NCBI GenBank assembly: GCA_902610315.1
Contig: CACLVA010000003.1
Span: forward strand, 62,001-126,000
Reading direction: 5' to 3'
Length of the DNA stretch: 64,000 nt
From: an uncultured Pelagibacteraceae bacterium
Lineage (GTDB): Bacteria; Pseudomonadota; Alphaproteobacteria; Pelagibacterales; Pelagibacteraceae
Shown here: in pieces, positions 36,589 through 46,670 of the stretch
Position numbering within the stretch: the first letter of the stretch is position 1
Layout of the letters: each line of letters starts with the position of its first letter
Translations under genes and position numbers: made by a program
Notes under the pieces: generated by a model
Databases searched by the model: none
The model's input: only the letters and a program-made list of their open reading frames with translations
What the model was told of the DNA's origin: nothing

Positions 36589-37507
36589 TAATTACAGCTT
36601 TATTATATACTCTCTTATAATGAAGTGTTGAGTACTTTGTTAATTGTCTATTTTTTTCGAAATTTACTGCCTTTTTAAATTGTTCATCTTTGTCGATTTC
36701 TAAAAATTGTTCTTTCTTATCTAAAATTTTTAGTATTATAAAACCTCCGGGCGTAGTTATAGGATTTGTAAATTCTCCAATATTTAACTTATCAATTTGG
36801 CTTGCAATTTTATCAGATAATTGTGACTTATAAACCCATCCAATTTCACCACCATTTTTTTTACTCTCGGAAACGCTATAAATTTTTGCTGTCTGTTCAA
36901 ATCCAATTTCGTTAATACTATTTGCGATACTTGAAAATTTATTTTCTAAATTTTCATTATCTTTTATAGTAAAAATTATTTCTGATAGCAAAATATTATC
37001 CACAGAATTTTTTTCACTTAATTGATTAATTTTTTTTCTAATTTTTGCTTCATCCACTAAAATTAAGTTATTAAATTTGTTTACAATGTAGTCATTCCAG
37101 GCTACTTCAATTGATATTTTCTTTTTTACTAAATCTAGGTTTATACCATATTTTAACAAATAATCTTTAAATGCCTTTATGTCAGGAATTCCTATTTTTG
37201 AATATAAATCTGAAATAATTTTTTTAACAACAATTTCATTTACCGTAATTTCATATCTTCTCTCAATTTCCATTTTTTTTATTCTTTCATTTATTATAGA
37301 GTCAATTGCATATCGATTGATATTTTCCTCTGATAAATTTCTTAAATTAGGATTTAACGCTAGCAAATAATTTTTCTCATTTTTTACATCAAAATTGGTT
37401 ATTATCTGATTATTTACTTTGGCTTTAATAAATATTTCAGAATTGACAGTTTTGAAGTTAAACATCAAAAGAACTAATGTAAAATAAACTTTAAATTTTT
37501 TACTCAT
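36578..37507 (-). CDS. surA: SurA-like periplasmic peptidyl-prolyl isomerase
   Basis: Chaperone for outer-membrane protein biogenesis. 309 aa with a signal peptide (hydrophobic 8-20, ending near TVNS), an N-terminal chaperone segment (IKAKVNNQIITNFDV) and one parvulin domain (LLSEIIFTI to ILDKKE, containing GGEIGWVYKSQL). E. coli SurA has two parvulin domains and about 428 residues, so this is a shortened form. Directly before lptD, whose barrel is a main SurA client; overlaps it by 4 nt. Confidence 0.88.
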   Translation of the reverse strand: MSKKFKVYFTLVLLMFNFKTVNSEIFIKAKVNNQIITNFDVKNEKNYLLALNPNLRNLSEENINRYAIDSIINERIKKMEIERRYEITVNEIVVKKIISDLYSKIGIPDIKAFKDYLLKYGINLDLVKKKISIEVAWNDYIVNKFNNLILVDEAKIRKKINQLSEKNSVDNILLSEIIFTIKDNENLENKFSSIANSINEIGFEQTAKIYSVSESKKNGGEIGWVYKSQLSDKIASQIDKLNIGEFTNPITTPGGFIILKILDKKEQFLEIDKDEQFKKAVNFEKNRQLTKYSTLHYKRVYNKAVINEF

Positions 37508-39876
37508 TTTCTTTTACTAGGAGAATTTATTGACGAAAATGGTACTATAGAAATGGAGAAGAATATTTCTTCATTGGGTTTCAAGTCTTTGTCTGAATAG
37601 TAATCCTTGTTATATTGTATAGCTGCTGTAAGACAGTCATTTTTGTACTCATAAATTAAATTATAGTATTCTGTAAGATCTGTTTTTTTATTTCTCCTAG
37701 TTCTATACATTAGTGAACTTGAATCTGATAGCATAAGCTTCATTTCATTGGAATAGTGGTTCTCAGTTCCAATTTCATCATCCTCTTGCAGAAATTCAAA
37801 AGTTGTAACAAATTTATTTATCGTTAAATCTGCTTTAATTAAATTATAATTTGTTGAACTTAAATCATTATCAACTGAAAAATTGTAATTTAAATTAAAA
37901 TTACTGTTGGGTTCAAAATTAAAAGAACCAATAATGTCTGAACTTTTATTATTAATTGTTGAATTTATTGGTAATTTTTTCTCATTTTTATCCCTTAAAA
38001 CAGAGGCTAAACCAGCAGTTAGAATACTATTATTTTGTTTATCAGTTATTTTGTATTCTCCACCCAATGTTACTGATTGACCGCCTTCTACACTATCGCT
38101 CAATCCAAGTCGATTTTGATTAAATATATTTTTGATATCTATTTTACGATCTAAATTTTTAATATTTTTATTTTTATTTGGGCTGTACATAAATGATGCT
38201 TTACCAGACAAAAAATTATCAAAATCTTCTCCTTCTTTTTTCATAGGATAGGAAATATCATATAATATCGATCCAAAATTTTGAGATCTAAAGTTATTTG
38301 AGTACTCGCTTGAGTTATCACTTTCAGTAGTTACATTTTTTAATAATAAATTAAATTTATTTATAAATCCATTTGAATTTATTTTTGGTATAGATGAATA
38401 TCTTAAATCATTAATTAAAACTTTTTCAAACACATTTGTATCATAATTTTTGTGATATCCATTAGAGACTAAATTTAAATTATTATTAAAATTTTTAGAT
38501 ATTTCAAAACTAGGTAAAAGATATTGATATTTATCACTAGAATTCTCTTTTGTTAAATCCTCATAGGCTTCAACTTTTGCTTCAACATATAAATCTTTGT
38601 TATTTCCCTTAATTGATAAAAAGGAGTTTAGTAATGAATTATTATTTGTAATTTCAGATTTTATTTTGTGTGATTTTAAATAATTATCGTTTGACGTTGT
38701 TTCAATATTAAATTCTAATTCACTGCTTTCAAAAAAAGACAATTCCAAATTTGCTAAAGTATTAGAAAAAAAATGAGACTTTGATTTGCTTTCACTTTTT
38801 TTTAGACTTAAGTCAGTGATATGAGACGAATTTTTGTTTTCTTGTCTATATTCATTTTGAAATAATCCCTCATTTTCATTAAAAATTTTTGGCGAAAAAG
38901 TTAGATCTTTATTTTCTGAGATTACTTTAAAATACGGAACTGACAATGAATCACCCAAAGAACTTGAGCTTTCATACTTTGGCATTAAAAAACCGGATTG
39001 TCTTTTGACAGTGGGATCTGGGTGAAAAAATTTAGGAAAATAAACAATAGGTTTTTCGTATATTTCTAACCAAGCATTTTTATAGTAAATTGTTTTTTTT
39101 GATTTATCGTGTTTAATTTCTTGAGCTTTTAACTGCCATGGTGGACATTTATCAGAATTCTTTTTACAGGTTGTAAAAACACCTTTCTTAATTAATGATT
39201 GATTGTTATTACTAAAAAAATAGTTACCCCTTAATCTTGGGTCATTTTCTATATTACCAAAGCTACTTTTAAAAAAATCTATTTTTATTCCGTCAGCAAT
39301 TATTTCATTCGTTTTAAAATCAATTAAGGCGTTATCAAAATAATATTCGTTATTCAATTCATCTATCATTTTTACAGATTTAATTTTTAATAATTTTTTT
39401 CTAAGTAAAAATCTTGATTCTTTAGATGAAACTTCATTACCAAATTTGTCTTTAAAATTAGAAAAACTATTAACTTCAATTTGATTTTTTAATTTATCGT
39501 AAATAATTTTATTAGTATTAAAGAATATACTTTTTTGGAAATTAATTTTTACATTTTTATTCAAAGTAATTTTTTCTTCTTCTTTAAAATAAGTTAACTC
39601 ATCTCCTAGAATTTCAAAATTTTCATCTAAATTTTCAATTCTTACATCTCCTCTAGCTTTAATAATTTGCTTAGATTTGTCGTAATCCATTTCATTCGCA
39701 TATATAGTTTCATTTTGATTAAATATTTTAACATTTTTTTTAGCAATAATTTTATTATCTTTATCAATAAGTTCTATCGAATTTGCCTCAAAATTTATTT
39801 CCTCACTAAATAAATTTGAAGTAACAAATAAATTAATTAATATTAAAAATACAATTTTTTTGATTTTATTTTTCAT
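37504..39876 (-). CDS. lptD: LPS-assembly outer-membrane protein
   Basis: Inserts lipopolysaccharide into the outer leaflet. 790 aa: signal peptide (hydrophobic 8-22), an OstA/LptA-like periplasmic domain (about 30-210) made of repeated beta strands, then the plug-contacting TTCKKNSDKCPPWQLKAQEIKHDK region and a C-terminal barrel rich in alternating residues, ending near SISIVPF. The two-cysteine stretch near 245 is typical of LptD. Followed by lptG and lptF homologues in reverse order of transport, all overlapping. Confidence 0.92.
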   Translation of the reverse strand: MKNKIKKIVFLILINLFVTSNLFSEEINFEANSIELIDKDNKIIAKKNVKIFNQNETIYANEMDYDKSKQIIKARGDVRIENLDENFEILGDELTYFKEEEKITLNKNVKINFQKSIFFNTNKIIYDKLKNQIEVNSFSNFKDKFGNEVSSKESRFLLRKKLLKIKSVKMIDELNNEYYFDNALIDFKTNEIIADGIKIDFFKSSFGNIENDPRLRGNYFFSNNNQSLIKKGVFTTCKKNSDKCPPWQLKAQEIKHDKSKKTIYYKNAWLEIYEKPIVYFPKFFHPDPTVKRQSGFLMPKYESSSSLGDSLSVPYFKVISENKDLTFSPKIFNENEGLFQNEYRQENKNSSHITDLSLKKSESKSKSHFFSNTLANLELSFFESSELEFNIETTSNDNYLKSHKIKSEITNNNSLLNSFLSIKGNNKDLYVEAKVEAYEDLTKENSSDKYQYLLPSFEISKNFNNNLNLVSNGYHKNYDTNVFEKVLINDLRYSSIPKINSNGFINKFNLLLKNVTTESDNSSEYSNNFRSQNFGSILYDISYPMKKEGEDFDNFLSGKASFMYSPNKNKNIKNLDRKIDIKNIFNQNRLGLSDSVEGGQSVTLGGEYKITDKQNNSILTAGLASVLRDKNEKKLPINSTINNKSSDIIGSFNFEPNSNFNLNYNFSVDNDLSSTNYNLIKADLTINKFVTTFEFLQEDDEIGTENHYSNEMKLMLSDSSSLMYRTRRNKKTDLTEYYNLIYEYKNDCLTAAIQYNKDYYSDKDLKPNEEIFFSISIVPFSSINSPSKRK

Positions 39877-40948
39877 TTATTCTTATCAAGCTTATAGTAG
39901 AAATTAACATTATGATAATTAACGGCACCCATATAGATATACCAATAGGAATTTGCTCATTTTTTCCAAGTTCTTCAAAAAAGAAACTTAAATAATAAAT
40001 TATGACAGAAATTAGAATCCCAAAAATTAGATGAAAAATCTTTGATTTATTGTGTTTTATATTTATCATAATTGTTGTCGCCAAGATCGTCATAACTGTT
40101 AAGTAAAAGGGAAATGAAACCAATTTTTGAATTGCTGAATTTACTTCCGTAGACGAATAATTAATATTTTCATATTTTTTTCTTAAATTATTTAATTCAA
40201 AGATGTTTAGGGAAGACAAGTTTGAATAAAGCGAACTCACATCGTTATAATTTAGATTTGTTTCAAGCTTGAAATTTTTAATATTGTTTAATTGACCCTT
40301 AGAATTTGAAACAAAAGCATTTTTTATTAACCATGTTTTATCATCAATAATTATTTCTTTAGCAAAAATATTGTTTTCGAAATTAAAATTTTTATCAAAC
40401 TGGATTATATCTACCTCATACAAAATTTTATTTTTAAAATTATTTGCATTAATTATATTTATATTTTCTCCAACTTGATCTTTTATCCAAATTCCATTTT
40501 CTGTAATTACTGCTAGATACTTGTTATCCTTAGCGTAAGAGTTTTTTAAGTTAAGATAAGAGTATTTAAGGCTAGATGAAAAATTGTAATAAATTGTTAT
40601 TATTGCCAAACCAATGAAAAAACTTAATATTGATAGTATTTTAATTATTTCTAAATTATCAAGTCCAAAATTTTTTAATACAATTATTTCATTTTGATCC
40701 ATTAACTTTATAAAAGCAAATTGAGCAGTTATAAGAAAAATGAAAGGAAAAATATCAAAAATAATAGAAGGTATATTTAAAAATGTTAAAAAAATTGGCA
40801 AAGTTATTGACACCTCTAAATCTTTAAAAAAATTTATTTCTTCAAATATATTCAAAATAAATGCTAATGACAAAAAAACAATAAATGTTTTTAGTAGAGT
40901 TGTGGTAAACACTTTACTTAAATAAATTTGGTATGTTTTAAATATCAT
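39866..40948 (-). CDS. lptG: LPS export permease, LptG-type
   Basis: A 360-aa YjgP/YjgQ family permease: three N-terminal helices, a periplasmic beta-jellyroll region (about 120-260), and three C-terminal helices. Forms the inner-membrane LptB2FG transporter with the adjacent LptF. The assignment as LptG rather than LptF follows gene order (second of the pair, next to lptD). Overlaps lptD by 11 nt and lptF by 4 nt. No LptB ATPase gene is in this window. Confidence 0.88.
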   Translation of the reverse strand: MIFKTYQIYLSKVFTTTLLKTFIVFLSLAFILNIFEEINFFKDLEVSITLPIFLTFLNIPSIIFDIFPFIFLITAQFAFIKLMDQNEIIVLKNFGLDNLEIIKILSILSFFIGLAIITIYYNFSSSLKYSYLNLKNSYAKDNKYLAVITENGIWIKDQVGENINIINANNFKNKILYEVDIIQFDKNFNFENNIFAKEIIIDDKTWLIKNAFVSNSKGQLNNIKNFKLETNLNYNDVSSLYSNLSSLNIFELNNLRKKYENINYSSTEVNSAIQKLVSFPFYLTVMTILATTIMINIKHNKSKIFHLIFGILISVIIYYLSFFFEELGKNEQIPIGISIWVPLIIIMLISTISLIRINEK

Positions 40949-42084
40949 ATAATGTTTAGTCTAAATTGTTTTTTTAAGTATAAATATAAAAATAAAAATA
41001 TTATAAAAGGGACTGTAAATATTAGAAAGCTCTCATTAAAATTTGCAGAGTAAAATTTAGTTGTAATTTCTGATAATGAAATAGTAGCCACACCTAAAGC
41101 AAAAATTTTAAATTTATAGTTAGAAAATCCTTGTGAATTTTTAGATTTAATTAGTAATAAACTTCCAATTAAAGCAAGCAAAGGTATGTAGAAAGGTTTA
41201 AAAATCCTTGAAAATAATTCTTGAGAGATTTTATTTTTTAAAGACATAGTTTTATCACAATTAAAAATTAAATTTTTATTAAGTTTACCGTCATTATTTA
41301 AATCTATTTTTTCATCAATCAAACAGTCAAATAAGTTTTTAGTATTAACTTCTTGAATTTTTGGTGTCTTAGTAGTTTTTGATGTATATTTAGATAAATT
41401 AAATTGTGTCTCATTAAAATCAAAAGAATTAGTCTTACCATCATTAATATTTAGAATTTTACCATCCGTTAAAATTAAAAAATTACTTCCATTGTTTTCA
41501 GAAAAATATCCTCTTTTTGCAAATATAATTTTCGATTTTGATTTAGAAAAAGAATCTTTAATCATTATGTTTTCTAATGAATTTTGATTTTTGTTATCAG
41601 AATAGATTGTTAATTTTTCAACAGTATCAATAAATTTTTTTGGTTTTATTAGAAGAGGAAAATAATCTATGTTAGATCCCCTTAAAAATGATCTGGCTTT
41701 GTCTTGTGAATTAGGAACTAAAATTAAGCTAAAAATTAAATTGATAAAAAAGAAAATTAATGAGTATCTAATAATTATATTAACAAAAGTTATTTTATTT
41801 ATACCATTAGTCCAAAATATTAATGTCTGATTTTGTTCTTCATATTTTATTAATGTGAAAAATATTGAGAAAAAAAACATAAAAGGTAGTAATTTATTGA
41901 AAATTTTCGGAAGACTATAAATAGTATACAAAAAATAAATCTTAAAGCTATGACCATCCTCAGTGACGAATTCTAAATAATTTACAGCTTGTATTACCCA
42001 AACTATTATTGTCACAGCGCAACAAGATAGTATAAAAAACTGGGTAGTTTCTCCAAAAAAATTTTTAAAAATTATTTTTTTCAT
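40945..42084 (-). CDS. lptF: LPS export permease, LptF-type
   Basis: A 379-aa YjgP/YjgQ permease with the same three-plus-three helix layout and a periplasmic domain (about 125-280). First gene of the lptF-lptG-lptD-surA-pdxA-rsmA run, whose members all overlap by 4-11 nt. Divergent from pepA with a short spacer, exactly as in many proteobacteria, which supports the LptF call. Confidence 0.88.
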   Translation of the reverse strand: MKKIIFKNFFGETTQFFILSCCAVTIIVWVIQAVNYLEFVTEDGHSFKIYFLYTIYSLPKIFNKLLPFMFFFSIFFTLIKYEEQNQTLIFWTNGINKITFVNIIIRYSLIFFFINLIFSLILVPNSQDKARSFLRGSNIDYFPLLIKPKKFIDTVEKLTIYSDNKNQNSLENIMIKDSFSKSKSKIIFAKRGYFSENNGSNFLILTDGKILNINDGKTNSFDFNETQFNLSKYTSKTTKTPKIQEVNTKNLFDCLIDEKIDLNNDGKLNKNLIFNCDKTMSLKNKISQELFSRIFKPFYIPLLALIGSLLLIKSKNSQGFSNYKFKIFALGVATISLSEITTKFYSANFNESFLIFTVPFIIFLFLYLYLKKQFRLNII

Positions 42085-42138
42085 TGAAATTTATTAAAAT
42101 AATCATATACACGTTTTGTTAGAAAATTGAATAAAAAT

Positions 42139-43593
42139 ATGATTATTAAAGAAAAATATACAAAATCTGCAAAATTAAACAATCTTTCAGGATCAATTAT
42201 ATTTTTCTCTGACAACAAATCTCAAATCAAAAACATTAATAATTTATTAAATAATTCTCAGAATAATTTGTTAAATAAAAATTTGAAAAACAATATAAAA
42301 AAAAAAGAAATTTTTTCGTTTGATATTAGTCATAATCAAAAAATAATTATTTATTCCATAAAAAAAGATAAAATATCTTTTGAAAAAAATGGTGCAAAAC
42401 TATATGAGTTTTTTAAAAAAGAGGGTCTTTCTAAAATCCATATTTTTGGAGACTCACTTGGAAATTCATATAATATTAAAAGTTTACATGAGTTAGTTCA
42501 TGGCATGAAATTAAAATCTTATTCTTTTGATAAGTATTTAACAAAAAAAAATTCGGAAGTTATAAATATAAATATAATTTCAAAAAAAAATGTAGATTTA
42601 AAACTAATTAAAAATCTAAATGCCATTGAAAGCGGAGTTAATTTTACCAAAGACCTTGTGTCCGAACCCGGTAATGTACTACATCCAGATGAGTATGCAA
42701 AACGTATAACACAACTAAAAAAGATAGGCTTAAAAATAAAAGTTTATAATACTTCTAAGTTAAAAAAAATGAAGTGTAATGCATTACTAGGAGTAGGCCA
42801 GGGCAGTGATAGAGGATCATACATTGTCACAATGGAATGGAATGGAAACAAAAAACAGAAAAAACCTTTAGCTTTTGTTGGTAAAGGTGTCTGTTTTGAT
42901 ACTGGAGGAATATCATTAAAACCTGCAAGATTTATGGAGGATATGACTTATGATATGGCTGGATCCGCTGTTGTTGTGGGGCTCTTAAAAAGTTTAGCTT
43001 TAAGAAAAGCTAAAGTGAACGCAGTTGGTGTGGTCGGACTTGTGGAAAACATGGTAAGTGGTAACGCCCAAAGACCTGGCGATATTGTAAAATCCTTTAG
43101 TGGAAAAACGATAGAAGTTTTAAACACTGACGCGGAAGGGAGATTAGTTTTAGCAGATGCAATTACATTCACAGAAAAAAAATTTAAACCAAATTTTATT
43201 ATAGATTTAGCAACTTTAACTGGAGCAATTGTCGTTGCTTTGGGATCAGAATATGCAGGCTTATTTTCTAACGACGACAATTTATCAAAGCAATTATTTG
43301 ATGCAGGAGAAAAGGTTGAGGAAAAAGTATGGAGATTACCATTGCATGAAAATTATGACAAACTAATGAATTCTAAAAATGCTGATATGCAAAATATAAA
43401 TTACGTTGGAGGAGCTGGATCAACCACCGCTGCTCAATTTTTACAAAGATTCATAATTAATAAAACTCCTTGGGCTCATCTAGATATTGCAGGAATGGCT
43501 TTCTCTAAATATGCAGGTTCATTAAATTCTAGTGGTGCAACTGGATATGGTGTAAGACTTTTAGATAAGTTTGTAGAGGATAATTTTGAATAA
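42139..43593 (+). CDS. pepA: leucyl aminopeptidase (M17)
   Basis: Cytosolic di-zinc exopeptidase removing N-terminal residues. About 484 aa. The C-terminal catalytic domain has VGKGVCFDTGGISLKP and the NTDAEGRLVLADAI signature with metal ligands and the catalytic Arg, plus SEPGN at the domain junction. The N-terminal domain is divergent. I prefer the ATG at 42139; an in-frame TTG at 42127 would add four residues. Its last bases overlap the upstream TTG of the next frame. Confidence 0.93.
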   Translation: MIIKEKYTKSAKLNNLSGSIIFFSDNKSQIKNINNLLNNSQNNLLNKNLKNNIKKKEIFSFDISHNQKIIIYSIKKDKISFEKNGAKLYEFFKKEGLSKIHIFGDSLGNSYNIKSLHELVHGMKLKSYSFDKYLTKKNSEVININIISKKNVDLKLIKNLNAIESGVNFTKDLVSEPGNVLHPDEYAKRITQLKKIGLKIKVYNTSKLKKMKCNALLGVGQGSDRGSYIVTMEWNGNKKQKKPLAFVGKGVCFDTGGISLKPARFMEDMTYDMAGSAVVVGLLKSLALRKAKVNAVGVVGLVENMVSGNAQRPGDIVKSFSGKTIEVLNTDAEGRLVLADAITFTEKKFKPNFIIDLATLTGAIVVALGSEYAGLFSNDDNLSKQLFDAGEKVEEKVWRLPLHENYDKLMNSKNADMQNINYVGGAGSTTAAQFLQRFIINKTPWAHLDIAGMAFSKYAGSLNSSGATGYGVRLLDKFVEDNFE

Positions 43594-43594
43594 A

Positions 43595-43996
43595 ATGGAA
43601 CAAACTTTATCTATAATTAAACCAGATGCGATGGAAAGAAACTTAGAAAGCAAAATTAAAAATATATTTAAAAAAAATAATTTTGAAATTGTTAAGGAAA
43701 AAAAAGTAATATTAGAAAAAAAAGATGCAGAGGAATTCTACAAAGTGCACGAGACCAAACCATTTTACAATGATTTATGTAATTATTTGTCTTCTGGACC
43801 AGTTTTGGTGATGGTTCTTAAAAAAGAAAATGCAATCGCAGAAAATAGAAAAATAATGGGTGCAACTAATCCTCAAGATGCTGATCCGGGAACAATAAGA
43901 AAGGAATTTGGAATCTCAATAGATAAAAATTCTGTGCACGGATCTGATAGCAAAGAAAATGCTGAAAAAGAAATAAATTTTTTTTTTAAAGAGTAG
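43595..43996 (+). CDS. ndk: nucleoside diphosphate kinase
   Basis: Transfers gamma-phosphate between NTPs and NDPs through a phospho-histidine. 133 aa from the ATG at 43595 (MEQTLSIIKPDAMERN); a TTG at 43586 would add three residues. Active-site His115 in NSVHGSDS, plus NRKIMGATNP and the ADPGTIR segment. Follows pepA by one base and ends by overlapping the convergent purN by 11 nt. Confidence 0.97.
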   Translation: MEQTLSIIKPDAMERNLESKIKNIFKKNNFEIVKEKKVILEKKDAEEFYKVHETKPFYNDLCNYLSSGPVLVMVLKKENAIAENRKIMGATNPQDADPGTIRKEFGISIDKNSVHGSDSKENAEKEINFFFKE

Positions 43997-44573
43997 ATAA
44001 TACCTCGCATATAGCCTGAGGATAGATTTTATGTTCTATCTTCAAAACTTTCTTTTCAATAGATTTGGGATTATCATCTTTTTTAATTCTAACTTTTTTT
44101 TGAATTATAATCTTGCCTGAGTCTAAAAATTTATTTACAAAATGTACAGTACATCCTGTAAATTTCTCACTATTATTAATCACTCTCTTATGCGTGTTCA
44201 AACCTTTATACTTTGGTAGTAATGATGGATGGATATTTATGATCTTACCCTTAAAAGATTTAATAAAATAAACTGGTAATATTTTCATGAAACCTGCTAA
44301 ACAAACTAGCTTTATATGATTTTTTTTTAAAAGATTTAAAACTATATCAGTGAGTTTTTTTGACTCCGTAAAATCAATTGAGCAATTTTTAATAGCTTTT
44401 TTTTTTGCTAGTAATAATCCTTTTGCATTTTTTTTATTTGAGATTACTAACTCAACTTTGTATGAAGATTTTTTTTTGTTAGAATATTTAATTATAGATC
44501 TAAGATTTGATCCTCTTCCAGAAATAAAAACTGCAATTTTATCCTTTATTTTTTTACCATCTGATTTTTTCAT
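43986..44573 (-). CDS. purN: phosphoribosylglycinamide formyltransferase
   Basis: Third step of purine synthesis, transferring formyl from 10-formyl-THF to GAR. 195 aa; FISGRGSNL near 17 binds phosphate, and the catalytic Asn113, His115 and Asp151 (NIHPSLLPKYKG, GCTVHFV, DSGKII) are present. Overlaps purM by 20 nt in the common purM-purN order. Its one-carbon donor pool is fed by the GCV pathway. Confidence 0.95.
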   Translation of the reverse strand: MKKSDGKKIKDKIAVFISGRGSNLRSIIKYSNKKKSSYKVELVISNKKNAKGLLLAKKKAIKNCSIDFTESKKLTDIVLNLLKKNHIKLVCLAGFMKILPVYFIKSFKGKIINIHPSLLPKYKGLNTHKRVINNSEKFTGCTVHFVNKFLDSGKIIIQKKVRIKKDDNPKSIEKKVLKIEHKIYPQAICEVLSTL

Positions 44574-45582
44574 TAAATAAGATTTTTTTTTTTTGGTTTT
44601 GAATAAAATGGCCTATGACGTAAGGTTTAAAATCACTACTAAAATACTTTTTAATTTTACTAATATTTTTTTTCTTCGTAATTATACAAAAACCAACACC
44701 ACAATTAAAAGTCTTCAACATCTCAAAATCACTTACACCCCTTTTTTTTAACCATTTGAATATAGGTTTAACTTTTATTTTATTTAAATAAATATCAGCA
44801 CAAATATTATTTGGAATAATTCTTGTTAAATTTCCGGGTAAACCTCCACCAGTAATATGTGCACATCCATGAATAAGATTTTTACTCAGTAAATTTAAAA
44901 TTTCTTTTACATAAATTTTTGTTGGTTTAATTAATTCTTTTTTAAGAAAACTAATTTTATTTATATTAATATTATTTTTACTTAATATATTTCTTACCAT
45001 TGAATAACCGTTTGAATGAAGACCATTAGACGGTACAGCCATAATGATATCATCTGGCTTTATATTATTTTTTTTTAACAACTTTTTTGATTCTACTATT
45101 CCTAATGAAAAACCTGCTAAATCAAATTTATTTTTTGAATAAGTTCCTGGCATTTCTGCTGTCTCTCCACCTACTAAGCTACATCCACTTAGCTCACATC
45201 CTTTTTTAATACCATTCATAATTTTTTTTAATTTAATTAAATTTATTTTATCAATTGATATATAGTCTAAAAATATTAAAGGTTTTGCACCATGAACTAA
45301 AATATCGTTAACACACATTGCAACTAAGTCTATGCCTATAGTATCAAATTTTTTTAAAGTGTTTGCTATTTCAATTTTTGTCCCTACACCATCAGTGCTT
45401 GAGATTAATAATGGTTCCTTAAAGCCTTTAGGAATACTTGTGATGGAAGCAAAGCTTCCAATATTATTGTTTTTAATAGCAGATTTTTTTCTTTTATTTA
45501 AATTAGCTATATATTTTACAAAATTGTCAGCTGCATTTATGTTTACTCCACTTTTTTCGTATGTAAATTTATATTTTTTCAT
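44554..45582 (-). CDS. purM: phosphoribosylformylglycinamidine cyclo-ligase
   Basis: AIR synthetase of the purine pathway. 342 aa with SGVNINAADNFV at the N-terminus, STDGVGTK near 62, CVNDILVHGAKPLIFLDY near 92 and the GGETAEMPG motif near 138. The start codon is only 11 bp from the divergent DUF2066 ATG. Usual family length. Confidence 0.95.
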   Translation of the reverse strand: MKKYKFTYEKSGVNINAADNFVKYIANLNKRKKSAIKNNNIGSFASITSIPKGFKEPLLISSTDGVGTKIEIANTLKKFDTIGIDLVAMCVNDILVHGAKPLIFLDYISIDKINLIKLKKIMNGIKKGCELSGCSLVGGETAEMPGTYSKNKFDLAGFSLGIVESKKLLKKNNIKPDDIIMAVPSNGLHSNGYSMVRNILSKNNININKISFLKKELIKPTKIYVKEILNLLSKNLIHGCAHITGGGLPGNLTRIIPNNICADIYLNKIKVKPIFKWLKKRGVSDFEMLKTFNCGVGFCIITKKKNISKIKKYFSSDFKPYVIGHFIQNQKKKILFNEKIRW

Positions 45583-45593
45583 ATATTTAAAAA

Positions 45594-46670
45594 ATGTATA
45601 CTAAAAAAAAAATTTTCAAAATTGTATCTTTTACAATTATTTGTTTATCCACTTTAATTTTGGTCACCATACCAACGACAATTGTAGAAAGTAAAATTTT
45701 TAAAATAAGTGATATCGAAATTTCCGAACCTTTTGATGCTAAATTTAATAAAGAAAAGGTAATTAACAAAGGTTTTTCTGCGGCATTCAAAGAATTAACT
45801 TTAAGTATTATTACCACTAAAGACAAACCGAAAATTAAATCTACAAAACTTGATGAAATTAAGTATCTAATAGAATCATTCGAAATAAATAATGAAAGTT
45901 TTCTAGAAAAAAAATATATAGCAAACTTTAATGTAAACTTTAATAAAAAGAGAACTCTAAATTTTTTTGAAAAAAAAAATATTTTTCCATCGTTAAAAAA
46001 AAATAAAGACTTCCTGACAGTATTAATTTTTATAGATAATGACAAAAATCAAATTTTTTTATACGAAAAAAATCCTTTCTATGAAAATTGGAATAGTATA
46101 AATGAAAAGTATTTTTTAATAAATTACGTACTAATAGATGAAGATTTAGATAATATTAAATTAATTAATGAAAATAAAGAAAATATTGAAAACTATCAAT
46201 TTGATGAAATCATCAAAAAATATGATTTAGATGATTACATAATATCGATTATTTTTAAAAATGAAAAAAAATTACGGATATTATCAAAATTCTTTTTTGA
46301 TAAAAAATTGAAAATTATTAATCATGTTTATAATGATGTAGATTTAAGCAATCAAAATAAATTAAACAATCTAATATTTCAAACTAAAGTAAATCTTGAA
46401 GATCTATGGAAAAGTAATAATTTAATCAATACGTCATTAAAGCTACCAATCAATCTGCAATTAAATTCTAAAGATACACAAAAAATAGTAAATTTGGAAA
46501 GAGAAATGGATAAAATAGATTTAATTTACGATTATTATGTAACTAGCATATCTAATAAAAACTTAAATTTTAAAATTATATTTAATGGTAATCCTACACA
46601 ATTTTTAAATCTTATGAGTGAAAGAAATATCAAAATAGATATAGAAAATGAAATATGGAAAGTAAAATAA
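45594..46670 (+). CDS. DUF2066 family exported protein
   Basis: A 358-aa protein with a hydrophobic N-terminal segment (about 8-27) acting as signal peptide or anchor. The N-terminal domain carries the DUF2066 pattern (NKGFSAAFKELTLSI then SFEINNESFLEKKYIANFNVNFNKKR). Position between purM and a DnaA/Hda-like gene is the standard context for this family. Function unknown. Its 3' end overlaps the next gene by 16 nt. Confidence 0.75.
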   Translation: MYTKKKIFKIVSFTIICLSTLILVTIPTTIVESKIFKISDIEISEPFDAKFNKEKVINKGFSAAFKELTLSIITTKDKPKIKSTKLDEIKYLIESFEINNESFLEKKYIANFNVNFNKKRTLNFFEKKNIFPSLKKNKDFLTVLIFIDNDKNQIFLYEKNPFYENWNSINEKYFLINYVLIDEDLDNIKLINENKENIENYQFDEIIKKYDLDDYIISIIFKNEKKLRILSKFFFDKKLKIINHVYNDVDLSNQNKLNNLIFQTKVNLEDLWKSNNLINTSLKLPINLQLNSKDTQKIVNLEREMDKIDLIYDYYVTSISNKNLNFKIIFNGNPTQFLNLMSERNIKIDIENEIWKVK